Of a DNA stretch of 64,000 nucleotides, positions 36,395-45,632 are shown one piece after another. The notes under the pieces are model-generated. The model saw nothing but the letters and a program-made list of their open reading frames with translations, ran no database searches and was not told the origin of the DNA. The position numbers and the translations under genes were made by a program. Position 1 is the first letter of the stretch, and each line of letters opens with the position of its first letter. This DNA is from Chitinophaga fulva (lineage in GTDB: Bacteria > Bacteroidota > Bacteroidia > Chitinophagales > Chitinophagaceae): assembly GCF_012927205.1 (NCBI RefSeq), contig NZ_JABBGC010000001.1:1116001-1180000 (forward strand), in the 5' to 3' direction.

Positions 36395-36428
36395 AAAAAG
36401 CCGCAGGAGTTAATTCCTGCGGCTTTTT
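36395..36428. terminator. Bidirectional terminator
   Basis: Perfect 14-base arms (36395-36408 and 36415-36428) around a 6-base loop, with A and T tracts outside. It serves the SIMPL gene and the receptor gene on the opposite strand. Confidence 0.9.
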
Positions 36429-36446
36429 TTATGTTGTTATCTGAAC

Positions 36447-39400
36447 TTAGAAGCTGTATCTCAGACCCAGTTGCATCTGGTGACGGGAACCAAAGAAGTC
36501 TTTGGAGTAAGGTGATCCCGGATTTTCCAGTTTCAGGATAGGGTAGTTGTTCACTACTTTTCCTGTTGGTGTAGCACCTACGCTGGCAGAAGAGTTGAAG
36601 GTGTTCGGTGAGAAGTACTGAATACCCCAGTCTTTGTTGATCAGGTTGGTCACGTTCACGATATCGTAAGTGAGGGTGAGGGTGTGCATGGATTTACCGG
36701 CTTTGAAGTTGAAATCCTGGCTAAAGCGGAAGTCAGCCTGTGTGTTCCATGGTGTACGGCCACCGTTACGTTCAGTGAACTGGCCTTTACGACCGCTCAG
36801 GTATTTGTCATTGTTGATGTAGTTCATGAACTCTGTTGCTTGTTGAACAGCAGTTTTACCACCGGCATCAGCAAAGAAGTTGGTTGCATCCGCTACATCT
36901 TTCGGGATGTAAGCGAGGCTCACCTGCTGAGGAGTACCCTGTACAGTAGCGTTTACGTAACCATAGGTATAAGGTAAACCGGAAGAGGTGTTAAAGAACA
37001 CGGAGAAGTTGGAAACCCATTTGTTTTTAGCATCCCAGCCATGTTTGTAACCAACAGTAGCTACGATACGGTTACGGATGTCGAAGTTGGAGTAAGCCAG
37101 TGCCGGATTGTTCGGGTTCAGGGCCTGGTTCAGCTGCCAGTTAGACTCCATGGAGTTACGGATACCGTTGGTGATGTCTTTAGCTTGTCCGTAAGTGTAG
37201 GCTGCCATAAAGTTCAGACCAAACGGGAAGGATTTAGACACCTGAGCAGTGATGCTGTAGCGGTAACCTTTATCGGTGTTGGACAACAGGTAAGCATTTG
37301 TATATAACGGATTGATTTTGGCACCAGACCAGATAGGCTGTTGTTTGTTCACGTCATATGCGTAGTAGGTAGGATTGTCGACCAGGTTGATCTGTTGGAA
37401 CATCAGGTCTTTGATCACTTTGGTATAGATACCTTCGATGCTGAATTTCCACTGGTCACGGGTATTGTATTCCAGGGCCAGGCTGCTTCTCCATACCTGT
37501 GGCATTTTGAAGTTGTTGTCGATCAGGTCTACCTGGGTAGCACCGGAAGCGTCAGTTACTTTAGCACCGTTCTGGGCTGCGAAATCAGCGATACCGTTGG
37601 CAGAAGGTTTAGCTGCAGGGATCGGACCATTTACGAAAGGTTTGGTAGAACGTTGGTCGTAAGCACCATAAGTTACACCGTTGTTGTAGTAAGCGTAACC
37701 TAACCATGCGAAAGGAATACGGCCGGTGAAGAGACCGGTACCTCCACGCAGTACGAGGCTGTTGTCTCCTTTGATATCATAGTTGAAACCTAAACGCGGA
37801 GAGATCTGCACATTGTTCAGGAAGCTGTTTTTGATATCCTGAGGTTTGGTATATGAATAGGTGTTACCGTAGTTTGCGTCAACAGGCGCTTTGGTGGTTT
37901 TGTCACTCAAAGGCTGTTTGTTCGGAATACCAGTATAGTCTAAACGGATACCCGGAGTGATTTTGAAGCGATCAGTCAGTTGGATTTCATCCTGACCGTA
38001 CAGGCTCAGCAGGTTCACTTTGAACTGTGCAGGAGGATTGGCCATGATGTTATCGCGGGAGTTGTTAGCGTAGTTATAGTTACCACGTACACGGGTAGGC
38101 ATGTTAGCGAGGAAAGAGTCAACGCTGTTATAGTCGATACGACCGTTCCAGGAGTTTACGAAACCGTAAGTGATGTTGTAAAACTCGTTGTGGGTACCTA
38201 CTGTGATGGTGTGGTTGCCTTTGAAGATGGTCACGTTATCGGTAACCTCAAAGGTTTTCTGTTTCATATTGAAGATGCTGGCTTCACGGTCAGTACCGAG
38301 GAAGATGGTAGAACCAGCAGTACGGCCTTTGATCTGGATCTGCGGAGTAGCAGGATCAGACAGCGGGTCTCTGTAGTCATGAACGCTGGAGTAACCCAGG
38401 ATCAGGCTGTTGGAGAGCGTGCTGTTGAAAGTGCTTTTCAGCTCTGCAACAGTAGAAGATTGGTTGTTCACCTGTTTGAAGTCGATGCCTTTGAAACGGA
38501 AGTTCTGTTGGTCACGTTCCAGGTTGGTAGCTTCGGAGGTGATGGTATTGTTACGGAGAGACAGGTGATGTTTATCGTTGATATGCCAATCCAGTCTGTT
38601 AAAGAACTTATTGGAGTTGGAATAGATGCTGGTGTTACCGGCAGTTCCGATATCCACACCATAAGATTTCATCACGGCGGTGATGTCAGCAGCATCTTTT
38701 TCAGTGAGGATGCCACCACCATCAGCAGAACCTGCGGCGAGGATCACCGGGTCTACACGGCGGGTGATTTCTTCGTTGGTGAAGAAGAACAGTTTGTTTT
38801 TGATGATCGGGAAACCAACACGGGCGCCTGCCTGGTATTCATGGAAATCGCTGGGCAGTTTGGAACCGTCACCGGCGTTGTTTTTACCAATCATAGAGGC
38901 GTTACGGCCGTAACCGTAGATAGAACCGTGTACTTCGTTGGTACCGCTGCGGGTTACAGCGTTTACGCTACCACCGAGGAAGTTACCTACTTTCACGTCG
39001 AATGGAGCCAGTAATACCTGTACGTCCTGGATCGCGTCGAGAGACACAGGGTTGGTACGGGTGCTGCTTCCTGGCTGGCCGCTGGTAGAGCTCTGACCGC
39101 CGAGGGAAGGGCTGAAGCCGATCGCGTCGTTGTTGATCGCACCGTCCACAGTTACGTTATTATAACGATAGTTGGTACCGAGGAAAGAGTTGTTGTTGCT
39201 CTGCGGCGTTACCTTGGTGAGGTCCTGCAGGCTGCGGCTCAGGCTGGGGATGCTTTTGATCTGCTCCTGTCCTATTTTGGTGCCGCCTGTTTTGCTGCCG
39301 GTGTTGCCGGTAACTACGATTTCGCTCAGTGCAGTGGATTCTTCCTGTAATTTAAAGTTGAAGTTGATAGTACCCAGTGCCAGGTTCACATTTTCTTTTA

Positions 39401-39671
39401 CTTCTTTTTTATAACCGATGAAAGAAACGGTTATAGTGTAAGGACCGCCCGGATTAAGGTTGGGTACAATGTAACGACCGTCGGTGTTGGTCTGTGTACC
39501 ATTTTTAGTGCCGGTGGCGGTGTTTAATACTACCACCGTTACACCGGGGATAGCCTGACCAGCAGGATCGGCTACTTTACCTGAGATGATGGAGGTGGTG
39601 ATCTGCGCTTGTGTGTTGTTAAAACATAAAACGACCAGAATGCTCGCTAAAAGCGTGACAAATGATTTCAT
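36447..39671 (-). CDS. TonB-dependent receptor with carboxypeptidase-regulatory N-terminal domain (Oar-like)
   Basis: A 1074-residue outer-membrane protein. The signal peptide ends in NNTQAQ (about residue 22). Residues about 27-112 are a carboxypeptidase-regulatory-like domain (GKVADPAGQAIPGVTVVVLN, then NTDGRYIVPNLNPGGPYTI). ALSEIVVTG at about 115 is the TonB-box-like start of the plug. The plug runs to about 240, and the barrel fills the rest and ends in QLGLRYSF with terminal Phe. The order and motifs such as GGSVNAVTRSGTNEVHGSIY are typical of Oar-type receptors. It has no SusD partner, so a polysaccharide-utilisation role is not indicated; substrate unknown. Confidence 0.93.
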   Translation of the reverse strand: MKSFVTLLASILVVLCFNNTQAQITTSIISGKVADPAGQAIPGVTVVVLNTATGTKNGTQTNTDGRYIVPNLNPGGPYTITVSFIGYKKEVKENVNLALGTINFNFKLQEESTALSEIVVTGNTGSKTGGTKIGQEQIKSIPSLSRSLQDLTKVTPQSNNNSFLGTNYRYNNVTVDGAINNDAIGFSPSLGGQSSTSGQPGSSTRTNPVSLDAIQDVQVLLAPFDVKVGNFLGGSVNAVTRSGTNEVHGSIYGYGRNASMIGKNNAGDGSKLPSDFHEYQAGARVGFPIIKNKLFFFTNEEITRRVDPVILAAGSADGGGILTEKDAADITAVMKSYGVDIGTAGNTSIYSNSNKFFNRLDWHINDKHHLSLRNNTITSEATNLERDQQNFRFKGIDFKQVNNQSSTVAELKSTFNSTLSNSLILGYSSVHDYRDPLSDPATPQIQIKGRTAGSTIFLGTDREASIFNMKQKTFEVTDNVTIFKGNHTITVGTHNEFYNITYGFVNSWNGRIDYNSVDSFLANMPTRVRGNYNYANNSRDNIMANPPAQFKVNLLSLYGQDEIQLTDRFKITPGIRLDYTGIPNKQPLSDKTTKAPVDANYGNTYSYTKPQDIKNSFLNNVQISPRLGFNYDIKGDNSLVLRGGTGLFTGRIPFAWLGYAYYNNGVTYGAYDQRSTKPFVNGPIPAAKPSANGIADFAAQNGAKVTDASGATQVDLIDNNFKMPQVWRSSLALEYNTRDQWKFSIEGIYTKVIKDLMFQQINLVDNPTYYAYDVNKQQPIWSGAKINPLYTNAYLLSNTDKGYRYSITAQVSKSFPFGLNFMAAYTYGQAKDITNGIRNSMESNWQLNQALNPNNPALAYSNFDIRNRIVATVGYKHGWDAKNKWVSNFSVFFNTSSGLPYTYGYVNATVQGTPQQVSLAYIPKDVADATNFFADAGGKTAVQQATEFMNYINNDKYLSGRKGQFTERNGGRTPWNTQADFRFSQDFNFKAGKSMHTLTLTYDIVNVTNLINKDWGIQYFSPNTFNSSASVGATPTGKVVNNYPILKLENPGSPYSKDFFGSRHQMQLGLRYSF

Positions 39672-39966
39672 AAAGCCTGTAAGTATTTACAGGTGCAAAA
39701 GAACTACTCCAAAGCAACCAGAATGTTAACTGATCATTACCAAATTGTTAAGGACTACTTAAAATGATCTTAAAATAACCTTGTTGATATGCAATTAAGT
39801 TAATAAAATACCAGGTTTAAGAATTCATATGAAAACAATGTTAACAATCAGGGGCGTAGGCGTCATGGCGAAATTGTTTAACAGTTCTTAAACAATAATT
39901 TCCTTAAGACAACCCTGATGACTATACGAAAATGACCATATGCCCGTGCCTGTTACCCATAAAAAA
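39672..39966. other. Receptor upstream region without a gene
   Basis: About 295 bases, A+T-rich, with several CTTAA and GTTAA runs (for example around 39757-39775 and 39881-39905) but no perfect -7 element on the minus strand, no hairpin and no reading frame that could be supported. It must hold the promoter of the receptor gene. Confidence 0.5.
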
Positions 39967-39990
39967 AACCCCGTCTCAACAGACAGGGTT
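39967..39990 (-). terminator. Terminator of the lipoprotein gene (minus strand)
   Basis: On the minus strand a 10-base stem with one mismatch and a GTTG loop is followed by a run of eight T. It lies 28 bases after the stop of the 40018-40479 gene. Confidence 0.7.
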
Positions 39991-40017
39991 TCTCTCGTTT
40001 TTTTAAACGGTTCTTGC

Positions 40018-40479
40018 TTAAAAATAGACTTTGAAAGTCCCGTCCGTTAAAGGTTTTTCTATTTCACCACTAATTAAAGTGCCGGAGAATGTACCCTCCG
40101 CTTGTTTACTATTAATGCTTTCGAGTTTGATGGAGATGGCTTTGGTAATATAGCCCTCTTCTTTTTGCTGAATGTCCATCAGCGTCATTTCACCGGTGCT
40201 TTGATCGTACTGTCCGGCCTGAAGGCCATTCGGGAAAGTGATCATGAGCTCCATATGTTTGGCGAAATTGTTGGTGACACCATCTATGATCAGCGTTTTT
40301 TTGCCGGCAATAACGGTGTCAGAAATGTAACCCTGTGTGGAGTTGGAATGGTAGGTAATATCCCCTACCCGGAAGGTGAAAGTGCCCTCAGGCGTTGCCT
40401 CTTTCTTTTTGGAACAACCTGCAAGCCCTGCTCCTGTAATGATTGCAACAACGGCCCATACGAAGATTTTCAAACGCAT
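40018..40479 (-). CDS. Lipoprotein of unknown function
   Basis: A 153-residue protein with a lipobox (MRLKIFVWAVVAIITGAGLAGC, Cys22). The mature domain is beta-rich (FTFRVGDITYHSNSTQGYIS, then MELMITFPNGLQAGQYDQST and GTFSGTLISGEIEK). The pattern resembles small Bacteroidota lipoproteins that fold as an antiparallel barrel or sandwich; no precise family. Monocistronic. Confidence 0.72.
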   Translation of the reverse strand: MRLKIFVWAVVAIITGAGLAGCSKKKEATPEGTFTFRVGDITYHSNSTQGYISDTVIAGKKTLIIDGVTNNFAKHMELMITFPNGLQAGQYDQSTGEMTLMDIQQKEEGYITKAISIKLESINSKQAEGTFSGTLISGEIEKPLTDGTFKVYF

Positions 40480-40780
40480 ATGTTTTGTTATTTGATGCTG
40501 TCCTGTATTTGTGCCGCTGCATAGGGAAACCCGGGGGATTGGCCGGCAGAAATGCTGCCGCCAGCCATTCTTAATTGGAATAGGTGTACCGGTTAATATA
40601 CGGGCATAGGGATAAATTCATGTGCAATATATGTAATAAAAATTAAATTAAATAAAATGTTAATAAATAAATGAAGTGCAGGCAGTCAAAAGGAAGGCGG
40701 CAACGTCAATATTAACAATATTTTTGTAGGGTAATTCCGTATTATTACTGTTCGAGTTTTATCATTAATAAAAGCACATT
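40480..40780. other. Divergent intergenic region with promoter of the TPR-AAA gene
   Basis: About 300 bases without a gene. On the plus strand TATTTTTG at 40719-40726 is a perfect -7 element, giving a leader of about 48 bases for the gene at 40781. A small GGCAG/CTGCC hairpin near 40542-40556 is the only other structure. The rest is A+T-rich. Confidence 0.5.
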
Positions 40781-42109
40781 ATGTCATCGGAAGTAGTCAA
40801 ACAATTACAGGAAGCAGTGCAGTTTTCACCGGAGAATGTGCCGTTACGCTTACATCTGGCCCAGGTGCTGTTACAGGATTATGAATATGTGCAGGCAGAA
40901 GAACAGTACCGCAAAGTACTGGAACTGTCGCCGGACCATACCGGTGCCCAGCTAGGACTGGCCCGTACCTTTTATCATCAGCAAAAATATTCTGCCGCTA
41001 TAGTTGTATTGGAACAACTGGAACATCATGAGCCGGACCATTTTGACGCACTCCTGCTCCACTGCCGTATACTGGTAAAGGAAAATTCCCTGCAATCAGC
41101 AAAGGATATTTATCAGCATCTGTTGCAGCTCAATCCGGGCTTCCGCGACGAAGCCCTCGATGCCCAGTTCCGCCTGCCGCAACAACAAACCGCTACCTCC
41201 TATGAGGAAGATGAGCCCATGGAAGATCCGGATAAAGTTTTCACGCTGGAAAAACCGGATATGAATTTTTCCGACGTAGGCGGCATGGAAAGAGAAAAGC
41301 AGGAAATAGACCTGAAAATCATCAAGCCCCTGCAGTTCCCCGACCTCTATAAAGCGTATGGCAAAAAAGCAGGCGGTGGTATTTTACTGTACGGTCCTCC
41401 GGGATGTGGTAAAACCTATCTGGCCAAAGCTACCGCCGGACAAATACAGGCGGAATTTATCAACGTAGGTATCCACGATGTATTGGACATGTGGATTGGC
41501 AACAGCGAAAAGAACCTGCATGCGCTCTTTGAACTGGCTCGCCAACGCAAGCCCTGCGTGCTCTTTTTTGATGAAGTAGACGCGCTCGGCGCTAACCGTA
41601 CATCTATGCGCAACAGCGGTGCAAGCCACCTGATCAACCAGTTCCTGGCAGAGATGGACGGTATCGCTGCAAATAATGAAAATGTGCTGATCATCGGGGC
41701 TACTAATGCGCCCTGGAGCCTCGACCCGGCTTTCCGCCGCCCCGGCCGTTTTGACCGCATCATCTTCGTGGCCCCTCCTGATACAGATGGCCGCGAATCC
41801 ATCCTGAAACTGCAACTGCGCAATAAACCCGTATCCGACGTGGATTATAAAGCCCTCGCGAAAGCAACGGCCGGCTATTCCGGCGCTGACCTGAAGGCTA
41901 TCGTGGACCTCGCCGTGGAAGATAAACTCCTCGAAGCATTGCAGAAAGGAGTGCCACAACCTATATCGCAAAAAGAACTGGTGAAAGCTATCAAAATTCA
42001 TAAGCCTACTACACGGGAATGGTTCAACACTGCCCGTAACTATGCCTTGTATTCCAATGAGGCCGGCCTGTACGATGATGTGCTGAAATACCTGGATATA
42101 AAGAAATAA
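40781..42109 (+). CDS. TPR-AAA ATPase fusion protein
   Basis: A 442-residue protein. Residues about 1-130 are tetratricopeptide repeats (VPLRLHLAQVLLQDYEYVQA, then AQLGLARTFYHQQKYSAAIV). After a short acidic linker, residues 155-440 form one classic AAA module of the Cdc48/FtsH/spastin clade: it opens with MNFSDVGGMEREKQEI, then Walker A GPPGCGKTYLAKA, Walker B CVLFFDEVDALG, sensor 1 IIGATNAP, and arginine fingers in FRRPGRFDRI. The TPRs probably bind a client or partner and the ATPase unfolds or remodels it. The next gene, 2 bases downstream, encodes another TPR protein with a membrane domain, so the two probably act as one machine at the membrane. No named system is known to me. Confidence 0.85.
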   Translation: MSSEVVKQLQEAVQFSPENVPLRLHLAQVLLQDYEYVQAEEQYRKVLELSPDHTGAQLGLARTFYHQQKYSAAIVVLEQLEHHEPDHFDALLLHCRILVKENSLQSAKDIYQHLLQLNPGFRDEALDAQFRLPQQQTATSYEEDEPMEDPDKVFTLEKPDMNFSDVGGMEREKQEIDLKIIKPLQFPDLYKAYGKKAGGGILLYGPPGCGKTYLAKATAGQIQAEFINVGIHDVLDMWIGNSEKNLHALFELARQRKPCVLFFDEVDALGANRTSMRNSGASHLINQFLAEMDGIAANNENVLIIGATNAPWSLDPAFRRPGRFDRIIFVAPPDTDGRESILKLQLRNKPVSDVDYKALAKATAGYSGADLKAIVDLAVEDKLLEALQKGVPQPISQKELVKAIKIHKPTTREWFNTARNYALYSNEAGLYDDVLKYLDIKK

Positions 42110-42111
42110 CT

Positions 42112-43329
42112 ATGGCTGTACTCATTCAGCGTGCCCAGTTACTGCTGCAACAAGGGCGTTACCAGGATGCGCTGACCACCCTGAAACAACATCTCAGCAC
42201 CAGCGCCAATGATATCGATGCGCTCTTCCTGCTGGCTATCTGTTACCTCGAAATGGGCAAAACAGAGGAAGGGGAACAAGTGGTCAACAATGCCTTGAGC
42301 TTTGCTCCGGACGACGACCGGTTCCTGTACCTGAAAGCCCGGATAGCGCTCAACAAAAACCAGTACAACGAGGCCTTGCAGGCTATCAGTGAAGCGGTCG
42401 CTGTCCATCCCTATCAGGCAGACTACTTCGGCATGTGGAGCCAGATACTGCTGTTTAAAAAGGATTATCAGGGCGCCCTGCAGAAGGCGCAGGAAGGACT
42501 GGCAATAGACCCGGAGAACCTGGTATGCCTCAACCTCCGGTCCAATGCGCTGTTTAACCTGGGCAAAAAAGAGGAGGCGTTTTCCAATTTGCATGAAGCG
42601 CTGGAACATAACCCGGAAAATGCCTATACCCACGCTAATCTGGGCTGGAAATGGCTGGAAGCCGGCGACCACCGGAAAGCCCTGGAGCATTTCAGGGAAT
42701 CGCTGAAGCTGGACCCTAACCAGCAATGGGCCAAGAGCGGCATGGTGCAGGCCATGAAAGCCCGTTACTGGCTGTATCGCCAGTTCCTGAACTACGCTTT
42801 TTTTATGGGAAGGCAAAAGGCAGGTATGCAGTGGCTGATCATTGCCGGCCTCTTCATTTTTACGCAGATTGCCAGCAAGGTGTTCTTTCCATTATATGTG
42901 TTGCTGGCACTGGTGGCACTATCTACATGGCTGATAGCGCCGGTGAGCAACCTGTTCCTGCGGCTGAACCCTTACGGTCGTTATGCATTAACACCGCAGC
43001 AGATTAAAGTTTCCACGATGGTAGGTGGCCTGCTGTTGGTGGCACTGTTGGCCGCAGCTGCCTACTGGATTACGGCCATCCCCGGTCTGCTGGCTGTTGC
43101 TATCTGTTCCGGCGTATTGCTGTTGCCTGTGTCTAGTATGTACGCGCCTGAGTCAAAGAAAAACAAAAAGATATTCCGTATTTATACCCTGTCATTGGCT
43201 GTCATAGGACTTTTGGGGATCATCTTCGCGTTCATCACCAATGACTACGCTAATATATTCGTGGCCGTTATGCTGATCGGAGTGTTCCTGTACCAGCTGC
43301 TGGCAAACTATATTATCTCCAGGGAGTAA
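42112..43329 (+). CDS. TPR protein with C-terminal membrane domain
   Basis: A 405-residue protein. Residues 1 to about 215 hold five to six tetratricopeptide repeats (ALTTLKQHLSTSANDIDALF, DYQGALQKAQEGLAIDPENL, AYTHANLGWKWLEAGDHRKA, DHRKALEHFRESLKLDPNQQ). Residues about 240-400 hold six or more hydrophobic segments (WLIIAGLFIFTQIASKVFF, STMVGGLLLVALLAAAAYW, IFVAVMLIGVFLYQLLA). It starts 2 bases after the stop of the TPR-AAA gene, so the two proteins are made together. It may be the membrane anchor or substrate channel of the ATPase. No family name. Confidence 0.82.
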   Translation: MAVLIQRAQLLLQQGRYQDALTTLKQHLSTSANDIDALFLLAICYLEMGKTEEGEQVVNNALSFAPDDDRFLYLKARIALNKNQYNEALQAISEAVAVHPYQADYFGMWSQILLFKKDYQGALQKAQEGLAIDPENLVCLNLRSNALFNLGKKEEAFSNLHEALEHNPENAYTHANLGWKWLEAGDHRKALEHFRESLKLDPNQQWAKSGMVQAMKARYWLYRQFLNYAFFMGRQKAGMQWLIIAGLFIFTQIASKVFFPLYVLLALVALSTWLIAPVSNLFLRLNPYGRYALTPQQIKVSTMVGGLLLVALLAAAAYWITAIPGLLAVAICSGVLLLPVSSMYAPESKKNKKIFRIYTLSLAVIGLLGIIFAFITNDYANIFVAVMLIGVFLYQLLANYIISRE

Positions 43330-43332
43330 CTA

Positions 43333-43384
43333 TGATGGCCATGATTATTGCTGATTTCGCTGATTAGCGAAGATTAAAGCAGAG
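43333..43384 (-). repeat. 52-base palindromic intergenic repeat, copy B (inverted)
   Basis: Reverse complement of the repeat also found at 20161-20212 and 43473-43524. This copy has the perfect inner palindrome TTCGCT-AATC-AGCGAA. It lies 3 bases after the TPR gene stop, facing copy C across the terminator. Confidence 0.75.
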
Positions 43385-43400
43385 AATACCATTAAATATA

Positions 43401-43447
43401 AAAAAGAACATCGCCCACTGATTATATCGGTGGGCGATGTTCTTTTT
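43401..43447. terminator. Strong bidirectional terminator between TPR gene and gyrB
   Basis: Arms 43401-43418 and 43430-43447 are perfect over 18 bases, and the stem can be extended inwards by four more pairs with one G-U. A and T tracts flank it. It ends the TPR operon and, on the other strand, gyrB. Confidence 0.9.
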
Positions 43448-43472
43448 ATACTAAGATTATACTGATAATATT

Positions 43473-43524
43473 CTTCGCTTCGATCTTCGCTAATCAGTGA
43501 AATTAGCGATAATCATGGCCATCA
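43473..43524 (+). repeat. 52-base palindromic intergenic repeat, copy C
   Basis: Same family as 20161-20212 and inverted relative to 43333-43384. It ends 5 bases before the gyrB stop codon. Copies B and C form a large inverted repeat around the terminator. Confidence 0.75.
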
Positions 43525-43529
43525 TGGGG

Positions 43530-45509
43530 TTATGCGTCGATCTTTGCGTATTTCGCATGTGATTCAATAAATGCTCTGCGCGGAGGTACTTCGTCGCCCA
43601 TAAGCATGCTGAATACGCGGTCTGCTTCAGCAGCGCTTTCGATGGTCACCTGTTTCAGCGTACGTCTTTCTGGGTCCATGGTAGTGTCCCACAGCTGTTC
43701 TGCGTTCATCTCACCCAGACCTTTATAACGTTGTGTGTTTACGCTGTCTTCTTTACCACCAGCAGCCAGTTGTGTGGTAGCGGCTTTACGCTGTTCCTCT
43801 GTCCAGGCGTAGATTTGTTCCTTGCCTTTTTTAACGAGGTACAGCGGTGGTTGTGCAATATATACATAACCCTGCTCCACCATGGCTTTCATGTAACGGA
43901 ATACGAAGGTGAGGATCAGGGTGGCGATGTGGCTACCGTCCACGTCCGCATCCGTCATGATGATCAGCTTGTGATAGCGGAGTTTGGTGAGGTTCAGGGC
44001 TTTATCGTCTTCTTCGGTACCGATGGTAACGCCAAGGGCGGTGAAGATATTTTTGATCTCGTTGTCTTCGTAGATCTTATGTTCCATGGCTTTTTCCACG
44101 TTGAGGATTTTACCACGGAGCGGCAGGATAGCCTGGAAGTTACGGTTACGGCCTTGTTTGGCAGTACCACCCGCGGAGTCACCTTCGACGAGGAACAGTT
44201 CACATTTTACAGGATCATTGTCGGAGCAGTCTGCCAGTTTACCAGGAAGGCCGCTGCCGGTCATTACGCTCTTACGTTGCACCAGCTGGCGGGCTTTACG
44301 GGCCGCTTCACGGGCCTGTGCTGCCAGCACCACCTTGTTGATCACCGTTTTGGCTTCACGGGGATGTTCCTCGAGGAAGGCATCCAGTACGGAAGCCACG
44401 GAGCTGTCCACCACACCCATTACATCGGAGTTGCCGAGTTTGGTTTTGGTCTGGCCTTCAAACTGTGGTTCCGGCACTTTTACGCTGATGATAGCGCTGA
44501 GGCCTTCACGGAAGTCGTCACCGGTTACTTCTACTTTTGATTTCTCAAACAGCTTGTTTTTATCGCCATAGGCTTTAAATACACGGGTGATGGCACGGCG
44601 GAAACCGGCCACGTGTGTACCGCCTTCGATGGTGTTGATATTATTAACGTAGGAGAAGATGTTCTCACTGAACGCTTCGTTATAAACCAGGGCTACTTCC
44701 ACCGCTACGTTGGATTCCGGGTCGTGGGCTTCTACGTAGATAGGTGCAGGCAGCAGCGGGTTACGGCGGCCGTTCTTATCCAGCATCTGGATAAATTCGA
44801 GGATACCGCCTTCGCTGTAGAAAGTTTCAGAGAAGATATTGCCTTCTTCGTCTTTTTCACGTTCGTCGGACAGGGTGATGCGGATCTTACGGTTCAGGTA
44901 AGCCAGTTCCCTTAAACGGCCGGCCAGGATTTCCCGGTTGTAGGTCGTTTCCTTGAATATTTCGTTATCCGGCTGGAAGTGAACGGTAGTACCGGTAGTT
45001 TCGCTCACGCCGATTTCCCGTACAGCATACTGAGGGATACCACGGTGGTATTCCTGTTCAAACAGTTTACCTTCAGTTTGTACGGTCACATGCAGCATGG
45101 AGCTCAGTGCGTTTACGCAGCTGACACCCACCCCGTGCAGACCGCCGGATACTTTATAGGTGTTTTTATCAAATTTACCGCCGGCATGGAGCACGGTCAT
45201 TACCACTTCCAGGGCGGAACGTCCTTCTTTAGGATGGATGCCGGTGGGGATACCACGACCGTCATCCTTTACCCGGATAGAGTTATCCTCGCAGATCGTT
45301 ACATCGATATTTTTGCAGTAGCCAGCCAGGGCCTCGTCGATGGAGTTATCCACGACTTCATATACCAGGTGGTGAAGTCCTTTGATGCCAATGTCGCCAA
45401 TATACATGGCCGGACGCTTGCGCACCGCTTCCAGTCCTTCCAATACCTGAATACTCCCCGCATCATATCCGTTGCTGGGGCTGGTTGCTTGCACTAATTC
45501 TTCGCTCAT
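43530..45509 (-). CDS. gyrB: DNA gyrase subunit B
   Basis: GyrB supplies the ATPase of DNA gyrase. The 659-residue protein has a GHKL ATPase start (EVVDNSIDEALAGYC, then DDGRGIPTG and GLHGVGVS), a transducer domain, the Toprim domain with EGDSAGG and DADVDGSHI, and the C-terminal QRYKGLGEMN segment. There is no insertion, so it is GyrB in length; ParE is less likely but not fully ruled out by sequence alone. A TATTTTTG element lies 47 bases upstream of the ATG. Confidence 0.94.
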   Translation of the reverse strand: MSEELVQATSPSNGYDAGSIQVLEGLEAVRKRPAMYIGDIGIKGLHHLVYEVVDNSIDEALAGYCKNIDVTICEDNSIRVKDDGRGIPTGIHPKEGRSALEVVMTVLHAGGKFDKNTYKVSGGLHGVGVSCVNALSSMLHVTVQTEGKLFEQEYHRGIPQYAVREIGVSETTGTTVHFQPDNEIFKETTYNREILAGRLRELAYLNRKIRITLSDEREKDEEGNIFSETFYSEGGILEFIQMLDKNGRRNPLLPAPIYVEAHDPESNVAVEVALVYNEAFSENIFSYVNNINTIEGGTHVAGFRRAITRVFKAYGDKNKLFEKSKVEVTGDDFREGLSAIISVKVPEPQFEGQTKTKLGNSDVMGVVDSSVASVLDAFLEEHPREAKTVINKVVLAAQAREAARKARQLVQRKSVMTGSGLPGKLADCSDNDPVKCELFLVEGDSAGGTAKQGRNRNFQAILPLRGKILNVEKAMEHKIYEDNEIKNIFTALGVTIGTEEDDKALNLTKLRYHKLIIMTDADVDGSHIATLILTFVFRYMKAMVEQGYVYIAQPPLYLVKKGKEQIYAWTEEQRKAATTQLAAGGKEDSVNTQRYKGLGEMNAEQLWDTTMDPERRTLKQVTIESAAEADRVFSMLMGDEVPPRRAFIESHAKYAKIDA

Positions 45510-45555
45510 ATGTTGGTGTAAAATCGTTTAGAAACAAAATCGGTAGACAATCATG

Positions 45556-45563
45556 CAAAAATA
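45556..45563 (-). promoter_or_regulatory. -7 element of gyrB
   Basis: TATTTTTG on the minus strand, perfect consensus. Transcription would start near 45549, giving a leader of about 40 bases. No clear -33 element. Confidence 0.5.
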
Positions 45564-45632
45564 CGAAAAATAAGCCTGATTTCCATAAAAGAATAGCTGT
45601 TTTTGAGTGGGATGGATGCCACTTTTTTGCCC

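Noticed and set aside
37980..39014. 344-codon open frame opposite the TonB-dependent receptor
   Set aside because: Antisense to the plug and barrel; no motif.
43333..43524. CRISPR-like array
   Set aside because: Only two copies, in inverted orientation around a terminator; no regular spacers or cas genes.
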